64,000 nt of DNA from Methylotenera sp. (GCA_013141495.1 JABFQV010000002.1:371032-435031); one strand, 5' to 3'. Shown: positions 7,969-17,509, numbered from the stretch's first letter. A program made the numbers and translations. Notes: generated from the sequence alone by a model not told the origin.

Positions 7969-8817
7969 TCAAGAAGCTGCTGATGCGTTAATTTGTGACC
8001 AGCCTTGCCAAACAGGGATGCAATTACTTGGTAAAGCTGGCAATCGTCCCATTTCCATAAAGCTAATCCCTTTGCCATGATAATCAGAGCCTTGCGAGGC
8101 TTTTAAGCCGAATAATTGCGCATATTTTGCGTATTCAACATACTGCGCGGGAGTGTGGCTACCTGTGACCACTTCAATTGCAGAGCCACCCAAGGCTCTA
8201 AACTCTTCCAGCAATAACAACATATTAGTTCGGCGTATATCATAACGCCCAGGATGTGCCAACACCGCCACGCCACCGCTACCAGTGATTAAATTAAGCG
8301 CAGATTCAAGACTCATCCATTCGTGATCCACAAAGCCCGGTTTACCTTTTACTAAATATTTTTTAAAGACAGACTTAGCGTCTTTGGCATACTGACGCTC
8401 CACTAAAAAGCGCGCAAAGTGCATACGCGTTAAGATACTTTGCTCTGCCAAAGTTGATGCCGCTTCAAAGGCACCATGAATACCAGCTTTTTCGAGGCCA
8501 AGCGCCATTTGTTTGGCGCGCTCTAACCTGCTTTGTCTGACGCTGGCTAAACTTTGCATGAGCATTGTGTTTAGCGGGTTAATGTTTAACCCCACCACAT
8601 GCAACGTACGTTTTTTCCACGTCACAGATATTTCAACACCATTTACCAACTGTATGCCGTGCTGTATTGCGGCTTGCTGCGCTTCAGCCAAGCCACTTAT
8701 GTCATCATGATCCGTCAAAGCTAAGATCTTTACGCCATGCGTTGCAGCATGCTCAACCAAATTAGTTGGCGAAAGCAAACCATCAGATATATTAGAGTGC
8801 GAGTGTAGATCTATCAT
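7969..8817 (-). CDS. rnm: PHP-domain phosphoesterase (RNase AM / YciV-type 3',5'-nucleoside bisphosphate phosphatase)
   Basis: The N-terminus MIDLHSHSNISDG and the following LTDHDD are the first two metal-binding motifs of the PHP (polymerase and histidinol phosphatase) fold; HPGRYD and the late GSDYHGKG supply further ligands. The 282-residue length and position directly upstream of yciO match YciV (TrpH, RNase AM), which dephosphorylates 3',5'-bisphosphate nucleotides and trims RNA 5' ends. The biochemical role is inferred from the family. Confidence 0.85.
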   Translation of the reverse strand: MIDLHSHSNISDGLLSPTNLVEHAATHGVKILALTDHDDISGLAEAQQAAIQHGIQLVNGVEISVTWKKRTLHVVGLNINPLNTMLMQSLASVRQSRLERAKQMALGLEKAGIHGAFEAASTLAEQSILTRMHFARFLVERQYAKDAKSVFKKYLVKGKPGFVDHEWMSLESALNLITGSGGVAVLAHPGRYDIRRTNMLLLLEEFRALGGSAIEVVTGSHTPAQYVEYAKYAQLFGLKASQGSDYHGKGISFMEMGRLPALPSNCIPVWQGWSQINASAAS

Positions 8818-9049
8818 TAAAGCATTGTTAGTAACTGACTTGCGTCAACATTACACCTGAAAATTACACATAGAAATTACAAAATAAAAATACAAAGATA
8901 ATTCTAATAAGTACTTGAAATTACGCCTTGCGGCACAACAACTATCATAGCAAAATAGCGCATTAGGCTAAAGCCTTGTTTTTTTATTTGTTTTTGTTTT
9001 ATTTTTAAGCCTATTGATGTAAATAGCTTCCACCTTTAAAAGAGCCAAT

Positions 9050-9601
9050 ATGAAGTTTTTGTTTGATTTATTTCCTGTTATTTTGTTTTTTGTCGCCTTT
9101 AAGTTTTTTGGGATTTTTACCGCAACGGCCGTTGCCATTGTAGCTACGATTGCACAAATTATTTACGTCAAACTTCGCCACGGCGTGGTAGAAAAAATGT
9201 TGCTTATTAGTGGTGTCATTATTACCGTATTTGGTGGTGCAACTTTATTACTAAAAGACCCGACCTTTATTCAATGGAAACCTAGTATTTTATATTGGCT
9301 ATTTGCTGCAGGACTATTAGGCGCGCAACTGATGTTTAACAAAAATCCCATGCGCAGTATGATGGGCAAACAAATTCAATTACCAGATGCCGTTTGGTCT
9401 AAACTCAATATTGCCTGGGCCATGCTTTTTGTCGCACTAGGCTTTTTAAATCTTTATGTGGCGTTTAATTACTCACAAGACACTTGGGTGAACTTTAAGC
9501 TTTTTGGCATCACAGGTATCATGTTTGTTTTTATTATTGTGCAAACATTATTTATCAGCAAATACTTACCTAAAGAAGACTCAAAAGAGGATGCACAATA
9601 A
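9050..9601 (+). CDS. yciB: Inner-membrane septation/intracellular septation protein YciB
   Basis: A 183-residue hydrophobic protein with five or six predicted membrane segments. The start [14 protein letters not shown] and the motif [17 protein letters not shown] are typical of YciB (IspZ, septation protein A). The family affects cell-envelope integrity and division, with no established catalytic activity. Its stop overlaps the next start by one base (TAATG), so the two are coupled. It diverges from the PHP gene across a 232-base region that must hold promoters for both directions. Confidence 0.92.
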   Translation: MKFLFDLFPVILFFVAFKFFGIFTATAVAIVATIAQIIYVKLRHGVVEKMLLISGVIITVFGGATLLLKDPTFIQWKPSILYWLFAAGLLGAQLMFNKNPMRSMMGKQIQLPDAVWSKLNIAWAMLFVALGFLNLYVAFNYSQDTWVNFKLFGITGIMFVFIIVQTLFISKYLPKEDSKEDAQ

Positions 9602-9900
9602 TGTGGTACACCATTGTTGCCGAAGACATTCCGAACAGCTTAGATAAACGCTTAAGCGCAAGACCTGAACATTTAGCTAGGTTGCAAGACCTTCAAAATA
9701 CCGGGCGCTTACTGCTTGCAGGACCATTTCCAGCCATCGACAGCCCGGATCCAGGACCTGCCGGTTATTCTGGCAGCTTGATTGTGGCAGAGTTTTCCAG
9801 CCTTGAGGAAGCACAACAATGGGCCAATAATGATCCTTTTGTTATCAATGGTGTTTATAGTCAGGTTTCAGTGAAACCTTTTAGAAAAACCCTACCCTAA
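9601..9900 (+). CDS. YciI family protein
   Basis: A 99-residue protein with the YciI/YCII ferredoxin-like fold. The N-terminus [17 protein letters not shown], the central [11 protein letters not shown] and the late [17 protein letters not shown] are characteristic. Members share a conserved His-Asp pair suggesting a small-molecule enzyme, but the function is not established. It is translationally coupled to yciB and followed by bolA after 7 bases. Confidence 0.87.
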   Translation: MWYTIVAEDIPNSLDKRLSARPEHLARLQDLQNTGRLLLAGPFPAIDSPDPGPAGYSGSLIVAEFSSLEEAQQWANNDPFVINGVYSQVSVKPFRKTLP

Positions 9901-9907
9901 GCGACCA

Positions 9908-10168
9908 ATGACTTTAGCAGATGAAATTACCAATCGCTTGCAGGTTCTTGCGCCTACAACGCTTAACCTAGTCGATGACAGCGCCTTGCACGCGGGGCAC
10001 AAAGGCAATGGTGGCGGTGCTCACTTTTCGCTCAAAATAACCAGCTCGCATTTCTGTGGAAAATCACAGATAATGCGCCATCGTCTTATTTATCAAACAC
10101 TCACTGACCTCATGCCGCACAAAATACATGCACTTAGCATTGAAGCCATTGCGGCGGATGAGACTTAA
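9908..10168 (+). CDS. bolA: BolA family protein
   Basis: An 86-residue BolA-type protein with the helix-turn-helix-like fold; the conserved GGGAHFSLKI and the MRHRLIYQTL segment with its invariant His are visible. BolA proteins pair with monothiol glutaredoxins in iron-sulfur cluster handling and affect morphology and stress response. It sits in the yciB-yciI-bolA-parvulin order common in betaproteobacteria. Confidence 0.88.
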   Translation: MTLADEITNRLQVLAPTTLNLVDDSALHAGHKGNGGGAHFSLKITSSHFCGKSQIMRHRLIYQTLTDLMPHKIHALSIEAIAADET

Positions 10169-10230
10169 TAATCCGTTTAATCTTCTAACCTTAATCACCC
10201 AAACTAAATTTCTATCTTGAGGACTTTTGT

Positions 10231-11019
10231 ATGAAATTCACCCAAACTTTAATCGCAGTCGCCATTTTATCTTTAGCACCATCAGCATTTGCTGCAGATG
10301 CGGTTGCTACCGTTAATGGCAAACAAATCAAACAATCTGTTTATGACTTAATCGTTAAAGATGCTACCGCCAATGGTCAAAAAGTTGACGCTAACACTAA
10401 AGACGCCATTATCAATGAGTTAGTCAGCTCTGAGCTTGTGTACCAAGAAGCTCAAAAACTCGGACTGGATAAACAACCAGATTACATCGCACGTGAGGAA
10501 CTTGGCCGTCGCAAACTGCTAACCAGTGTATTTTTACAAGATTTCCTTAAGAAAAACCCGATCTCAGATGCAGACACCAAAGCGGCTTATGAGCAATACA
10601 AAAAAGCCTATGGTGAAAAAGAATACAGCGCACGTCATATTTTAGTTAAAACCGAAACTGAAGCTAAAGACATCATTGCTCAACTGGCAAAAGGTAGCGA
10701 TTTTGCAAAAATTGCTAAAGAAAAATCACTAGATCCAGGCTCAAAAGAAAAAGGTGGTGACCTCGGTTGGTTCTCACCAGCAACCATGGTTAAACCATTC
10801 AGCGATGTTGTTGCTAACCTGCAAAAAGGTGCGACCTCAACCAGCCCGGTGCAAACTCAATTTGGCTGGCATGTAATTAAACTGGTTGACACACGCGCCG
10901 CACAGCCACTCGCTTACGACAAGGTAAAAGATGGTTTGCAAAAAAACCTGCAACAACGTAACTTAGAAAAATTTATGGCTGACTTACGTGGCAAAGCAAA
11001 AATAGACATCGCAAAATAA
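10231..11019 (+). CDS. Periplasmic parvulin-type peptidyl-prolyl isomerase
   Basis: A 262-residue secreted protein. A signal peptide ends at ...PSAFAADA (cleavage near residue 22). A SurA-like N-terminal helical part follows, then one parvulin domain (YSARHILVKTE through FGWHVIKLVD, about residues 128-225), then a short helical tail. It catalyses cis-trans isomerisation at proline and probably chaperones outer-membrane or periplasmic proteins. A good terminator follows 26 bases after the stop. Confidence 0.9.
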   Translation: MKFTQTLIAVAILSLAPSAFAADAVATVNGKQIKQSVYDLIVKDATANGQKVDANTKDAIINELVSSELVYQEAQKLGLDKQPDYIAREELGRRKLLTSVFLQDFLKKNPISDADTKAAYEQYKKAYGEKEYSARHILVKTETEAKDIIAQLAKGSDFAKIAKEKSLDPGSKEKGGDLGWFSPATMVKPFSDVVANLQKGATSTSPVQTQFGWHVIKLVDTRAAQPLAYDKVKDGLQKNLQQRNLEKFMADLRGKAKIDIAK

Positions 11020-11045
11020 GCAGTTGATTTTAAGTTTGCTGGATT

Positions 11046-11080
11046 AAAAAGGGCTCTAAATTTAGAGCCCTTTTTATTTT
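11046..11080 (+). terminator. Rho-independent terminator after the parvulin gene
   Basis: The palindrome gggctctaaa/tttagagccc (11051-11070) is extended by A5 before and T5 after it, then continues as a T-rich stretch. Because it is symmetrical it could act in both directions, but the next rightward gene starts 205 bases later. Confidence 0.9.
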
Positions 11081-11284
11081 TACTAATTATTTGTACTAAA
11101 ACCATTACTCATAAGTTATATATGCCATCATTATTTTAGGCACGTCATCGCGTTTATCTTAAATACCCGAGCAATAAAATCTTAGAAACACGCCAGGTTT
11201 TAAATCCATTTAATCCCAAGCCAATCGTTTTTGAGCCATAATTACAATGTTTATGATACAAATAAAACAGGCTAACAAGACGCT

Positions 11285-12331
11285 ATGCGTATATTGCTCA
11301 TTGATGACACGCAACTGAACATTACTTTACTGCAACACCTCATTAAGAAAATCCCTGAATATGAGTCTATTGCGTTTACCAACCCGGTTGAAGCGCTAGA
11401 TTGGTGTAGAGATAATGAACCTGATTTAGTCGTGGTTGATTACATGATGCCAGAAATGGATGGTATTCAATTTACGCAGCAATTTAGAGGGTTTGTTAAC
11501 TATCAGGATATACCGGTACTGATGGTCACCGCCAACAGCGAAACCAGCGTTCGCCACAAAGCACTTGTCAGCGGTGTTACCGACTTTCTCAATAAACCAT
11601 TAGACAACAGCGAATTTGTTGCACGTGCTAGAAACATGTTGGCATTGCGCCAAAGCCAAAAAAAGCTCATGGATCATGCCGCATGGCTAGCCGATGAGGT
11701 CAGTAAAGCTACCGCAATAATCAAAGCTCAAGAACGCGAAACTATTTTTTGCCTGGCTAAAGCCGCAGAATACCGCGACCCGGAAACGGGCGCGCATATT
11801 CAACGCATGGCGCATTACTCAAAACATATAGCGCGTGTACTTGGTTTATCTGTACAGCAGCAGGAGTTATTGCTAGAAGCTGCACCCATGCACGATATTG
11901 GCAAAGTTGGTATTGCAGACGCAATTTTACTTAAGCCAGGCAAGCTCACGCCTGAAGAATTTACCTTAATGAAACAACATGCAGTAATCGGCTATAGATT
12001 ATTAAATGAAAGCAGCTCACCCTTACTTAAATTAGCCGCAGAAATTGCACATACCCATCATGAAAAGTACGATGGTAGTGGCTATCCAAGAGGCTTGGCA
12101 AATGAAGAAATTCCACTGTTCGGACGCATTGTTGCCGTGGCTGACGTGTTTGACGCCCTCACCTCTGAACGCCCCTACAAAAGAGCCTGGAGCATAGAGG
12201 ATGCCTGCCAACTTCTGCGCGACGGCATTGGGCAACACTTTGACCCAACCTGTGTGGAGGCTTTTTTTAGCGAATTTGATGAAGTTATTAAAATTAAAAA
12301 TACATTTTTAGATGATGAAAATGACCACTAA
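11285..12331 (+). CDS. Response regulator with HD-GYP cyclic-di-GMP phosphodiesterase domain
   Basis: An N-terminal receiver domain (about residues 1-120; phosphoacceptor Asp in VVVDYMMPEMDG and Lys in LNKPLD) is joined by a coiled coil to an HD-GYP domain (about 150-340). The HD motif MHDIGKVG and the HHEKYDGSGYP motif are intact, so it probably degrades cyclic-di-GMP. It is the first of three overlapping rightward genes: its last 20 bases overlap the peroxidase gene, and the hybrid kinase third in the set is the natural phosphodonor. Confidence 0.92.
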   Translation: MRILLIDDTQLNITLLQHLIKKIPEYESIAFTNPVEALDWCRDNEPDLVVVDYMMPEMDGIQFTQQFRGFVNYQDIPVLMVTANSETSVRHKALVSGVTDFLNKPLDNSEFVARARNMLALRQSQKKLMDHAAWLADEVSKATAIIKAQERETIFCLAKAAEYRDPETGAHIQRMAHYSKHIARVLGLSVQQQELLLEAAPMHDIGKVGIADAILLKPGKLTPEEFTLMKQHAVIGYRLLNESSSPLLKLAAEIAHTHHEKYDGSGYPRGLANEEIPLFGRIVAVADVFDALTSERPYKRAWSIEDACQLLRDGIGQHFDPTCVEAFFSEFDEVIKIKNTFLDDENDH

Positions 12332-13355
12332 ACTTTTAACTCGGACATCGGCTAAACTGCTAATACTGGCCCTAGCCTTAATTGTGATTGTGGCCGTAGT
12401 GCTTTACTCCCAACTAAAGCAGCCTGAAGTTATACCGGTCAATATTCAGTTAATGCAACCAAAACTTGACTTTAATATCACGCAAGCCCTACCCAAAAGC
12501 CTGCCATTAGATCCCAACAAAATAGCGCTTGGTCAAACGATATTTAATGATGTACGCCTTTCAGGCGACAACACCATCAGCTGTACCAGTTGTCACTCTT
12601 TATCAACGGGCGGTGTTGATAACCGCTTTAGGTCAATCGGTATCAAAGGTGGTGAAGGCTCCATCAATACGCCAACCGTTTTTAATAGTGCTTTTAATTT
12701 TGTACAGTTTTGGGATGGTCGCGCTGCATCGCTAGAAGACCAAATTGAGGGCCCAATAAACCACCCAAAAGAGATGGGTTCAAACTGGGCGCAAATTTTA
12801 CCCAAGCTACAGGCAGACGATTACTATAGCAGCGCTTTTAACAAAATTTATAAAGATGGCATCAACCCAAATAATATCAAAGATGCAATTGCCACCTTTG
12901 ATCGCTCGCTACTGACACCAAACTCACGTTTTGATCGGTTTTTAGGTGGTGACTTGAAGGCTATCAGCCTACAAGAGAAAAATGGTTATACATTGTTTCA
13001 ATCTTATGGTTGTGCGAGTTGCCATCAAGGTATTAACCTAGGTGGCAATATGTTTGAAAAAATGGGCTTAATGCGCGATTATTTTGCAGATAGAGGCAAC
13101 CTGACCGAAGCTGACAACGGTCGCTACAACCTGACCCATCAACCGGAAAACCTGCATGAGTTTCGCGTGCCGGGTTTACGTAATGTTGCGCTCACTGCGC
13201 CCTACTTTCATGACGGCAATGCCAAAACGCTCGAAGAAGCCATCAACATTATGGCTAAATATCAACTTGGTCGCCCAATACCTCAGGCGGATGTGAGCGA
13301 CATAGAGGCGTTTCTTCGCACATTAACTGGTGAGTATCAGGGCAAACCGTTATGA
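12312..13355 (+). CDS. Di-haem cytochrome c peroxidase (CcpA/MauG family), membrane-anchored
   Basis: A 347-residue protein with an N-terminal hydrophobic anchor (about residues 15-33) and two CXXCH haem-binding motifs, CTSCH (Cys91) and CASCH (Cys234), with the spacing usual for bacterial di-haem peroxidases. The C-terminal RVPGLRNVALTAPYFHDG is a family hallmark. It should sit on the periplasmic side and reduce H2O2 with c-type cytochrome electrons, or act as a redox sensor. It begins inside the end of the HD-GYP gene (20-base overlap; ATGs at 12312, 12315 and 12321 are all possible) and overlaps the kinase start by ATGA. Confidence 0.9.
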   Translation: MMKMTTKLLTRTSAKLLILALALIVIVAVVLYSQLKQPEVIPVNIQLMQPKLDFNITQALPKSLPLDPNKIALGQTIFNDVRLSGDNTISCTSCHSLSTGGVDNRFRSIGIKGGEGSINTPTVFNSAFNFVQFWDGRAASLEDQIEGPINHPKEMGSNWAQILPKLQADDYYSSAFNKIYKDGINPNNIKDAIATFDRSLLTPNSRFDRFLGGDLKAISLQEKNGYTLFQSYGCASCHQGINLGGNMFEKMGLMRDYFADRGNLTEADNGRYNLTHQPENLHEFRVPGLRNVALTAPYFHDGNAKTLEEAINIMAKYQLGRPIPQADVSDIEAFLRTLTGEYQGKPL

Positions 13356-16300
13356 AGCCTTTAATATCCAATAATACAAGCTTCAAAAACGCCCCTTTCA
13401 AAAACTCACTATGGCTTGTTGGGCTTTTGTTGCTGAGTTGGCTGTATTTCCAATCAGTTCAAATAGACACCCCGCTACACCTGCGTACCATTCAAAACTT
13501 TGAACAACTAGATCAACAAGATGCGCGACTTAACCAATTCGTGTTGCAGTCGCGTTATGGTCAACTTAAAAATTACGATCCGATTATCTCATCACAGCAA
13601 CACATTGATTTTTTGCTTAATACCATGGCAACAGAAAAGGCTGATTATTTTGGTGAAGGCAACGCAGAAATTCAACAGGCGTTTCAACACTATCGAGAAC
13701 TTTTTAAGCAAAAATATGAGCTGATAGAAAATTTTAAATCGCACAATGCTGTGCTACGTAACTCATTACAATATTTTCCAATTGCCTCCAAGTTGCAGTT
13801 AGATACCCATGCACCTCAATCTGAGCACGCGCAGCTTATCCATGAACTACGCGAAAATGTATTGTTATATGATTACAATGCGACAGGTGATCTTAAAAGT
13901 CGTATTCAGCAAATACTCACAGCGTTACAGTTATCAGCTGAAGATGGCGACGAAGCGCTCGAAAGTCTGAACAAACATGTGGCTATTATCATGTCGCATA
14001 AAACTGAAGTCGATGCATTAGTGCATGAAATTACACGATCAAGCACTAACTTTCAAGCCGACAAACTCCATCAAATTTACAGCCAACTATTTACAAAAAG
14101 GCAACAGAAAGCCGCCAATAACAAGCTTGCAATGGCTATATTTTCTGCCCTTATGCTCGCTTATTTGGCTTGGGTATTTACACGCTTAAAAGTAACGCGT
14201 AACAAACTGAGCGACTCTGTACGTGATTTAGAGTTTCAAAAATTTGCCTTGGACCAGCATGCCATTGTGAGTATTGCAGATAGTTCAGGTAAGATTTTTT
14301 ACACCAATGACAAATTTAGTGAAATCAGTCAATACAGCCGCGAGGAGCTGTTAGGCAAAGATCATCGTATCTTAAACTCCGGCTACCACTCCCATGCATT
14401 TTTTAAAGGTATGTGGGCAACCATTAGCAGCGGCAATGTTTGGCGTGCAGAAGTCAAAAACCGCAGAAAAGATGGCTCTTATTATTGGGTTGACTCTACC
14501 ATCGTGCCGTTTATGGATGATGACGGCAAGCCATTGCGTTATGTGTCCATTCGCTACGACATCACCGCCAGCAAAGGCTTGGGTGACCAACTATTAGCGC
14601 AACGTGCATTCTATGAAAGCGTCACTGAAACCCTTGGCGAGGGTCTGTACGTGCAAGACGCCGAGGGAAAGTGTGTTTACATTAACTCCGAAGGTGAAAA
14701 ACTACTAGGCTGGAAGCGTGAAGATCTGGTGGGCTTACCATTGCATGACATCATCCATACGCATTCTGCATTGGGTGAAGTAATCGCTGCGCATGATTGC
14801 CCGATTATGAACCAAGTAATTAAACACGGCAAAGCACAAATGGATGATCAGGTATTTACCCGTAAAGATGGCTCAACAATTCCGGTAATTGTATTGTCGC
14901 GCGCCGTTTACAATGCGGATGGCGCAATCATTAGTACGGTAAGTGCTTTTCAGGATATTTCCTCCCGCAAGGCCGCCGATGCGGCACTTTTACAAGCTAA
15001 GGAAATGGCGGAACGTGCCAATAAAATCAAGGGTGATTTTTTGGCAAATATGAGCCATGAGATCCGTACACCAATGAACGGAATTGTCGGCATGACAGAC
15101 CTAGCGCTAGATACAGACCTGAATGCTGAACAACGTGAATACATCAGTATCGTGAAGTCATCTGCCGAGGCTTTGCTTAGTATCATTAACGATATTTTGG
15201 ATTTTTCTAAAATTGAATCAGGAAAAATGGACATCGATGTGATCTATTTTTCACTCGGACAAATGTTGCGGGATGCCATAAAATCACTCGCGCCACGTGC
15301 GCATCAAAAAAACCTAGAGTTATTGCTTTATATCGCACCCAATGTACCAGACCGGATTATTGGTGACCCTGGCCGACTGCGTCAGGTCATCTTAAACTTA
15401 GTAGGTAACGCGATTAAGTTTACACAAATAGGTGAAATAGAACTCTCAGTCATAAAAATTGAGGGTGCGCTCACGGGTAACGCCAAGTTAAAATTTAGCG
15501 TACGTGATTCTGGAATTGGCATTCCTGAAGAGAAATTCCAATCAATTTTTGAGTCATTTTCACAAGCTGACACTTCAACCACTCGCAAATATGGCGGCAC
15601 TGGCCTCGGACTAACGATCTCTACAAAAATCATCAATTTGATGGGCGGTAAGCTTGACTTAAAAAGCAAAGTGGGCGAAGGATCAACGTTCTTTTTCACC
15701 ATTGATGCGCCTGTCATTTCAAGCGAGGTCGTTACAAACCAACAGCACGCTGAACAAATTCAAGGTTTACCGGTACTGGTCGTTGATGACAACAGCACCA
15801 ACCAAAAAATATTGCAAGAAATGCTACTCAGTTGGGGAATGCTACCGACGATAGTAGCGAGCGGTGAAGAAGCCTTGCTTGCACTGCAACAGGCATTAAA
15901 AACCAATAAAAGATACGCGCTCGCCATTTTAGATGTGCAAATGCCAAACATGAATGGCTTTGAACTGGCCAAGCAGATGAAGCAACGCCCTGATGACGCC
16001 CCTCCTGCAACGGTAATGATGTTAACCTCTGCAGGCCAACGCGGTGATGCCGCTAAATGCCGTGAACTAGGCATTGCCGGCTATTTAATGAAACCTGTCT
16101 CACAAGCTGATTTATTTGATGCCATCATGTCAGCTTTGGCGATGCAATCACCTAGCGCAATGCCACAAGATGAGCCGCTTCTAGTGACACGGCACACCTT
16201 ACGCGAATCAAAACGCAAGCTTCACTTACTGCTAGCCGAAGATAATGCAGTAAACCAAACGCTGGCAACACGTATATTAGAAAAATTAGGGCATAGCATC

Positions 16301-16969
16301 ACTATCGCCAATAACGGAGTTGAGGCGATTAGCTATTGGAATGAGGGTAACTTTGATGCCATTTTAATGGATGTTGATATGCCGGTAATGGGCGGTTTTG
16401 AAGCAACCGAGCTGATTCGTGAGCAAGAAAAATCAACTCGGAATTACACGCCCATAATCGCGATGACCGCACACGCCATGCACGGTGTGCGTGAGGAATG
16501 CCTAGGCCATGGCATGGATGGTTATGTATCCAAACCAATCAATACAGAGGCATTATGGCGAGAGCTAGATGGTCTTATATCCAATATTGACGGTGAAACA
16601 GGCTGTGGTACATCCCTACACAATACGTTGGCAACACAACTTCCAATTGCAGATTTTAATAAAGCAAGACAAACCATGGATGACAACCGTGAACTGTTCG
16701 ACGAAATCGTACGTTTATTTCAAAAAGATATACCTACGCAAATGCAGACAATAAAAGCTGGCATAGCGTCCAATGACTTCAATTTAATACGTCACAGCGC
16801 GCATGCCATTAAAGGCATGGTCGGCGTGTTTGCAGCTGAAAAAGCCATGCATGTTTTAGTCTATATCGAATCTAATTTGGAGAATATCGACTTAAACCCA
16901 GCCGTGGCGGAATTGGAGCTAGCCTTAACGGAGCTCACCACAGCAATCAATCACTACCAATGGCAGTGA
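13352..16969 (+). CDS. Large hybrid sensor histidine kinase (periplasmic sensor, PAS-PAS, HisKA-HATPase, two receivers, HPt)
   Basis: The 1205-residue product has a membrane segment near residues 18-36, a helical periplasmic part containing a DAxLN motif (DARLNQFVLQSR) that resembles the DAHL sensor type, a second membrane segment near 265, two PAS domains (about 290-410 and 425-545), the phosphoacceptor region NMSHEIRTPMNG (His569), an ATPase domain (GTGLGL), two receivers (LAILDVQMPNMNGF and AILMDVDMPVMGGF) and a C-terminal HPt domain (IRHSAHAIKGM). The layout supports a four-step phosphorelay. Its start overlaps the peroxidase stop by 4 bases. The HD-GYP regulator two genes upstream is a likely output. 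The DAHL assignment is from memory and less certain than the rest. Confidence 0.9.
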   Translation: MKPLISNNTSFKNAPFKNSLWLVGLLLLSWLYFQSVQIDTPLHLRTIQNFEQLDQQDARLNQFVLQSRYGQLKNYDPIISSQQHIDFLLNTMATEKADYFGEGNAEIQQAFQHYRELFKQKYELIENFKSHNAVLRNSLQYFPIASKLQLDTHAPQSEHAQLIHELRENVLLYDYNATGDLKSRIQQILTALQLSAEDGDEALESLNKHVAIIMSHKTEVDALVHEITRSSTNFQADKLHQIYSQLFTKRQQKAANNKLAMAIFSALMLAYLAWVFTRLKVTRNKLSDSVRDLEFQKFALDQHAIVSIADSSGKIFYTNDKFSEISQYSREELLGKDHRILNSGYHSHAFFKGMWATISSGNVWRAEVKNRRKDGSYYWVDSTIVPFMDDDGKPLRYVSIRYDITASKGLGDQLLAQRAFYESVTETLGEGLYVQDAEGKCVYINSEGEKLLGWKREDLVGLPLHDIIHTHSALGEVIAAHDCPIMNQVIKHGKAQMDDQVFTRKDGSTIPVIVLSRAVYNADGAIISTVSAFQDISSRKAADAALLQAKEMAERANKIKGDFLANMSHEIRTPMNGIVGMTDLALDTDLNAEQREYISIVKSSAEALLSIINDILDFSKIESGKMDIDVIYFSLGQMLRDAIKSLAPRAHQKNLELLLYIAPNVPDRIIGDPGRLRQVILNLVGNAIKFTQIGEIELSVIKIEGALTGNAKLKFSVRDSGIGIPEEKFQSIFESFSQADTSTTRKYGGTGLGLTISTKIINLMGGKLDLKSKVGEGSTFFFTIDAPVISSEVVTNQQHAEQIQGLPVLVVDDNSTNQKILQEMLLSWGMLPTIVASGEEALLALQQALKTNKRYALAILDVQMPNMNGFELAKQMKQRPDDAPPATVMMLTSAGQRGDAAKCRELGIAGYLMKPVSQADLFDAIMSALAMQSPSAMPQDEPLLVTRHTLRESKRKLHLLLAEDNAVNQTLATRILEKLGHSITIANNGVEAISYWNEGNFDAILMDVDMPVMGGFEATELIREQEKSTRNYTPIIAMTAHAMHGVREECLGHGMDGYVSKPINTEALWRELDGLISNIDGETGCGTSLHNTLATQLPIADFNKARQTMDDNRELFDEIVRLFQKDIPTQMQTIKAGIASNDFNLIRHSAHAIKGMVGVFAAEKAMHVLVYIESNLENIDLNPAVAELELALTELTTAINHYQWQ

Positions 16970-16995
16970 AATCATAGGCATGTCGTTCAACGGCA

Positions 16996-17025
16996 TAGTA
17001 GCGCACAAAATAGTAGCGCACAAAA
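16996..17025. repeat. Tandem repeat, two perfect 15-bp copies
   Basis: The unit tagtagcgcacaaaa occurs at 16996-17010 and 17011-17025, just after the hybrid kinase stop. The origin is probably replication slippage; no function is apparent. Confidence 0.85.
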
Positions 17026-17035
17026 CAGCACAATG

Positions 17036-17062
17036 GGTTAACCCAAGCTGATTGGGTTAACC
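17036..17062. terminator. Hairpin between convergent genes, possible bidirectional terminator
   Basis: A perfect 11-bp stem (17036-17046 with 17052-17062) with a 5-base loop lies between the convergent hybrid kinase and ydcH-like genes. Each arm also contains the palindrome ggttaacc. No T-run follows on either strand, so intrinsic termination is uncertain. Confidence 0.5.
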
Positions 17063-17072
17063 TAGATTGGTA

Positions 17073-17285
17073 CTAGCTAGCTTTAACCAAAACTGCATAT
17101 ATCTCATCTTTAAGATGAAGTTTTTCTTTCTTTAGCGCTTCAATTTCATCATGCGTACCCACCTCAATTTGCGCCTCCATATTTTTAATTTTTTGATCAA
17201 TCGCATTATGGCGATCAAATAAATGTGTAAAGTGTAAATCTACGTGCTTGAGTTGCGTGATTAAATCGCGATATTCTGGAAACAT
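17073..17285 (-). CDS. DUF465 / YdcH family small protein
   Basis: A 70-residue, highly charged helical protein. MFPEYRDLI at the start and the pattern LHxxFDRHNAIDQKI...LKKEKLHLKDEI are typical of the YdcH/DUF465 family, which is widespread and of unknown function. The frame could extend to 17321, but ATG 17285 matches the family N-terminus and is preceded on its strand by AAAGG at a fitting distance. A possible FNR-type site lies about 80 bases upstream. Confidence 0.85.
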   Translation of the reverse strand: MFPEYRDLITQLKHVDLHFTHLFDRHNAIDQKIKNMEAQIEVGTHDEIEALKKEKLHLKDEIYAVLVKAS

Positions 17286-17365
17286 ATTAAACCTTTTAAA
17301 AATAGTGAATGACCTGATCATTCTACATTTTTACACCCTGTAATATCGGTAAAAAAGGCCTGTTT

Positions 17366-17379
17366 TTGACTTAAATCAA
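17366..17379. promoter_or_regulatory. Possible FNR/ANR-type binding site
   Basis: TTGACTTAAATCAA differs from the FNR consensus TTGAT-N4-ATCAA at one position. It lies about 80 bases upstream of the leftward ydcH-like gene and 130 bases before ffs on the other strand. A chance match in AT-rich DNA cannot be excluded. Confidence 0.35.
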
Positions 17380-17496
17380 GGATATGTTTGACATCACTTA
17401 AATCCTGAAAACATAACCATCTGAGCAAAATTGCCGCACTACTGATAAAACGTAAAAAATCCGCGAATGCATTAGCGTGAAACCAGCAAAGTATTG

Positions 17497-17502
17497 TAAA
17501 AT
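17497..17502 (+). promoter_or_regulatory. Probable -10 box of ffs
   Basis: TAAAAT lies 7 bases before the predicted 5' end of the SRP RNA. A -35 candidate (TTAGCG near 17472) is poor, so the call rests on the -10 box and its spacing. Confidence 0.45.
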
Positions 17503-17509
17503 TGCATTT

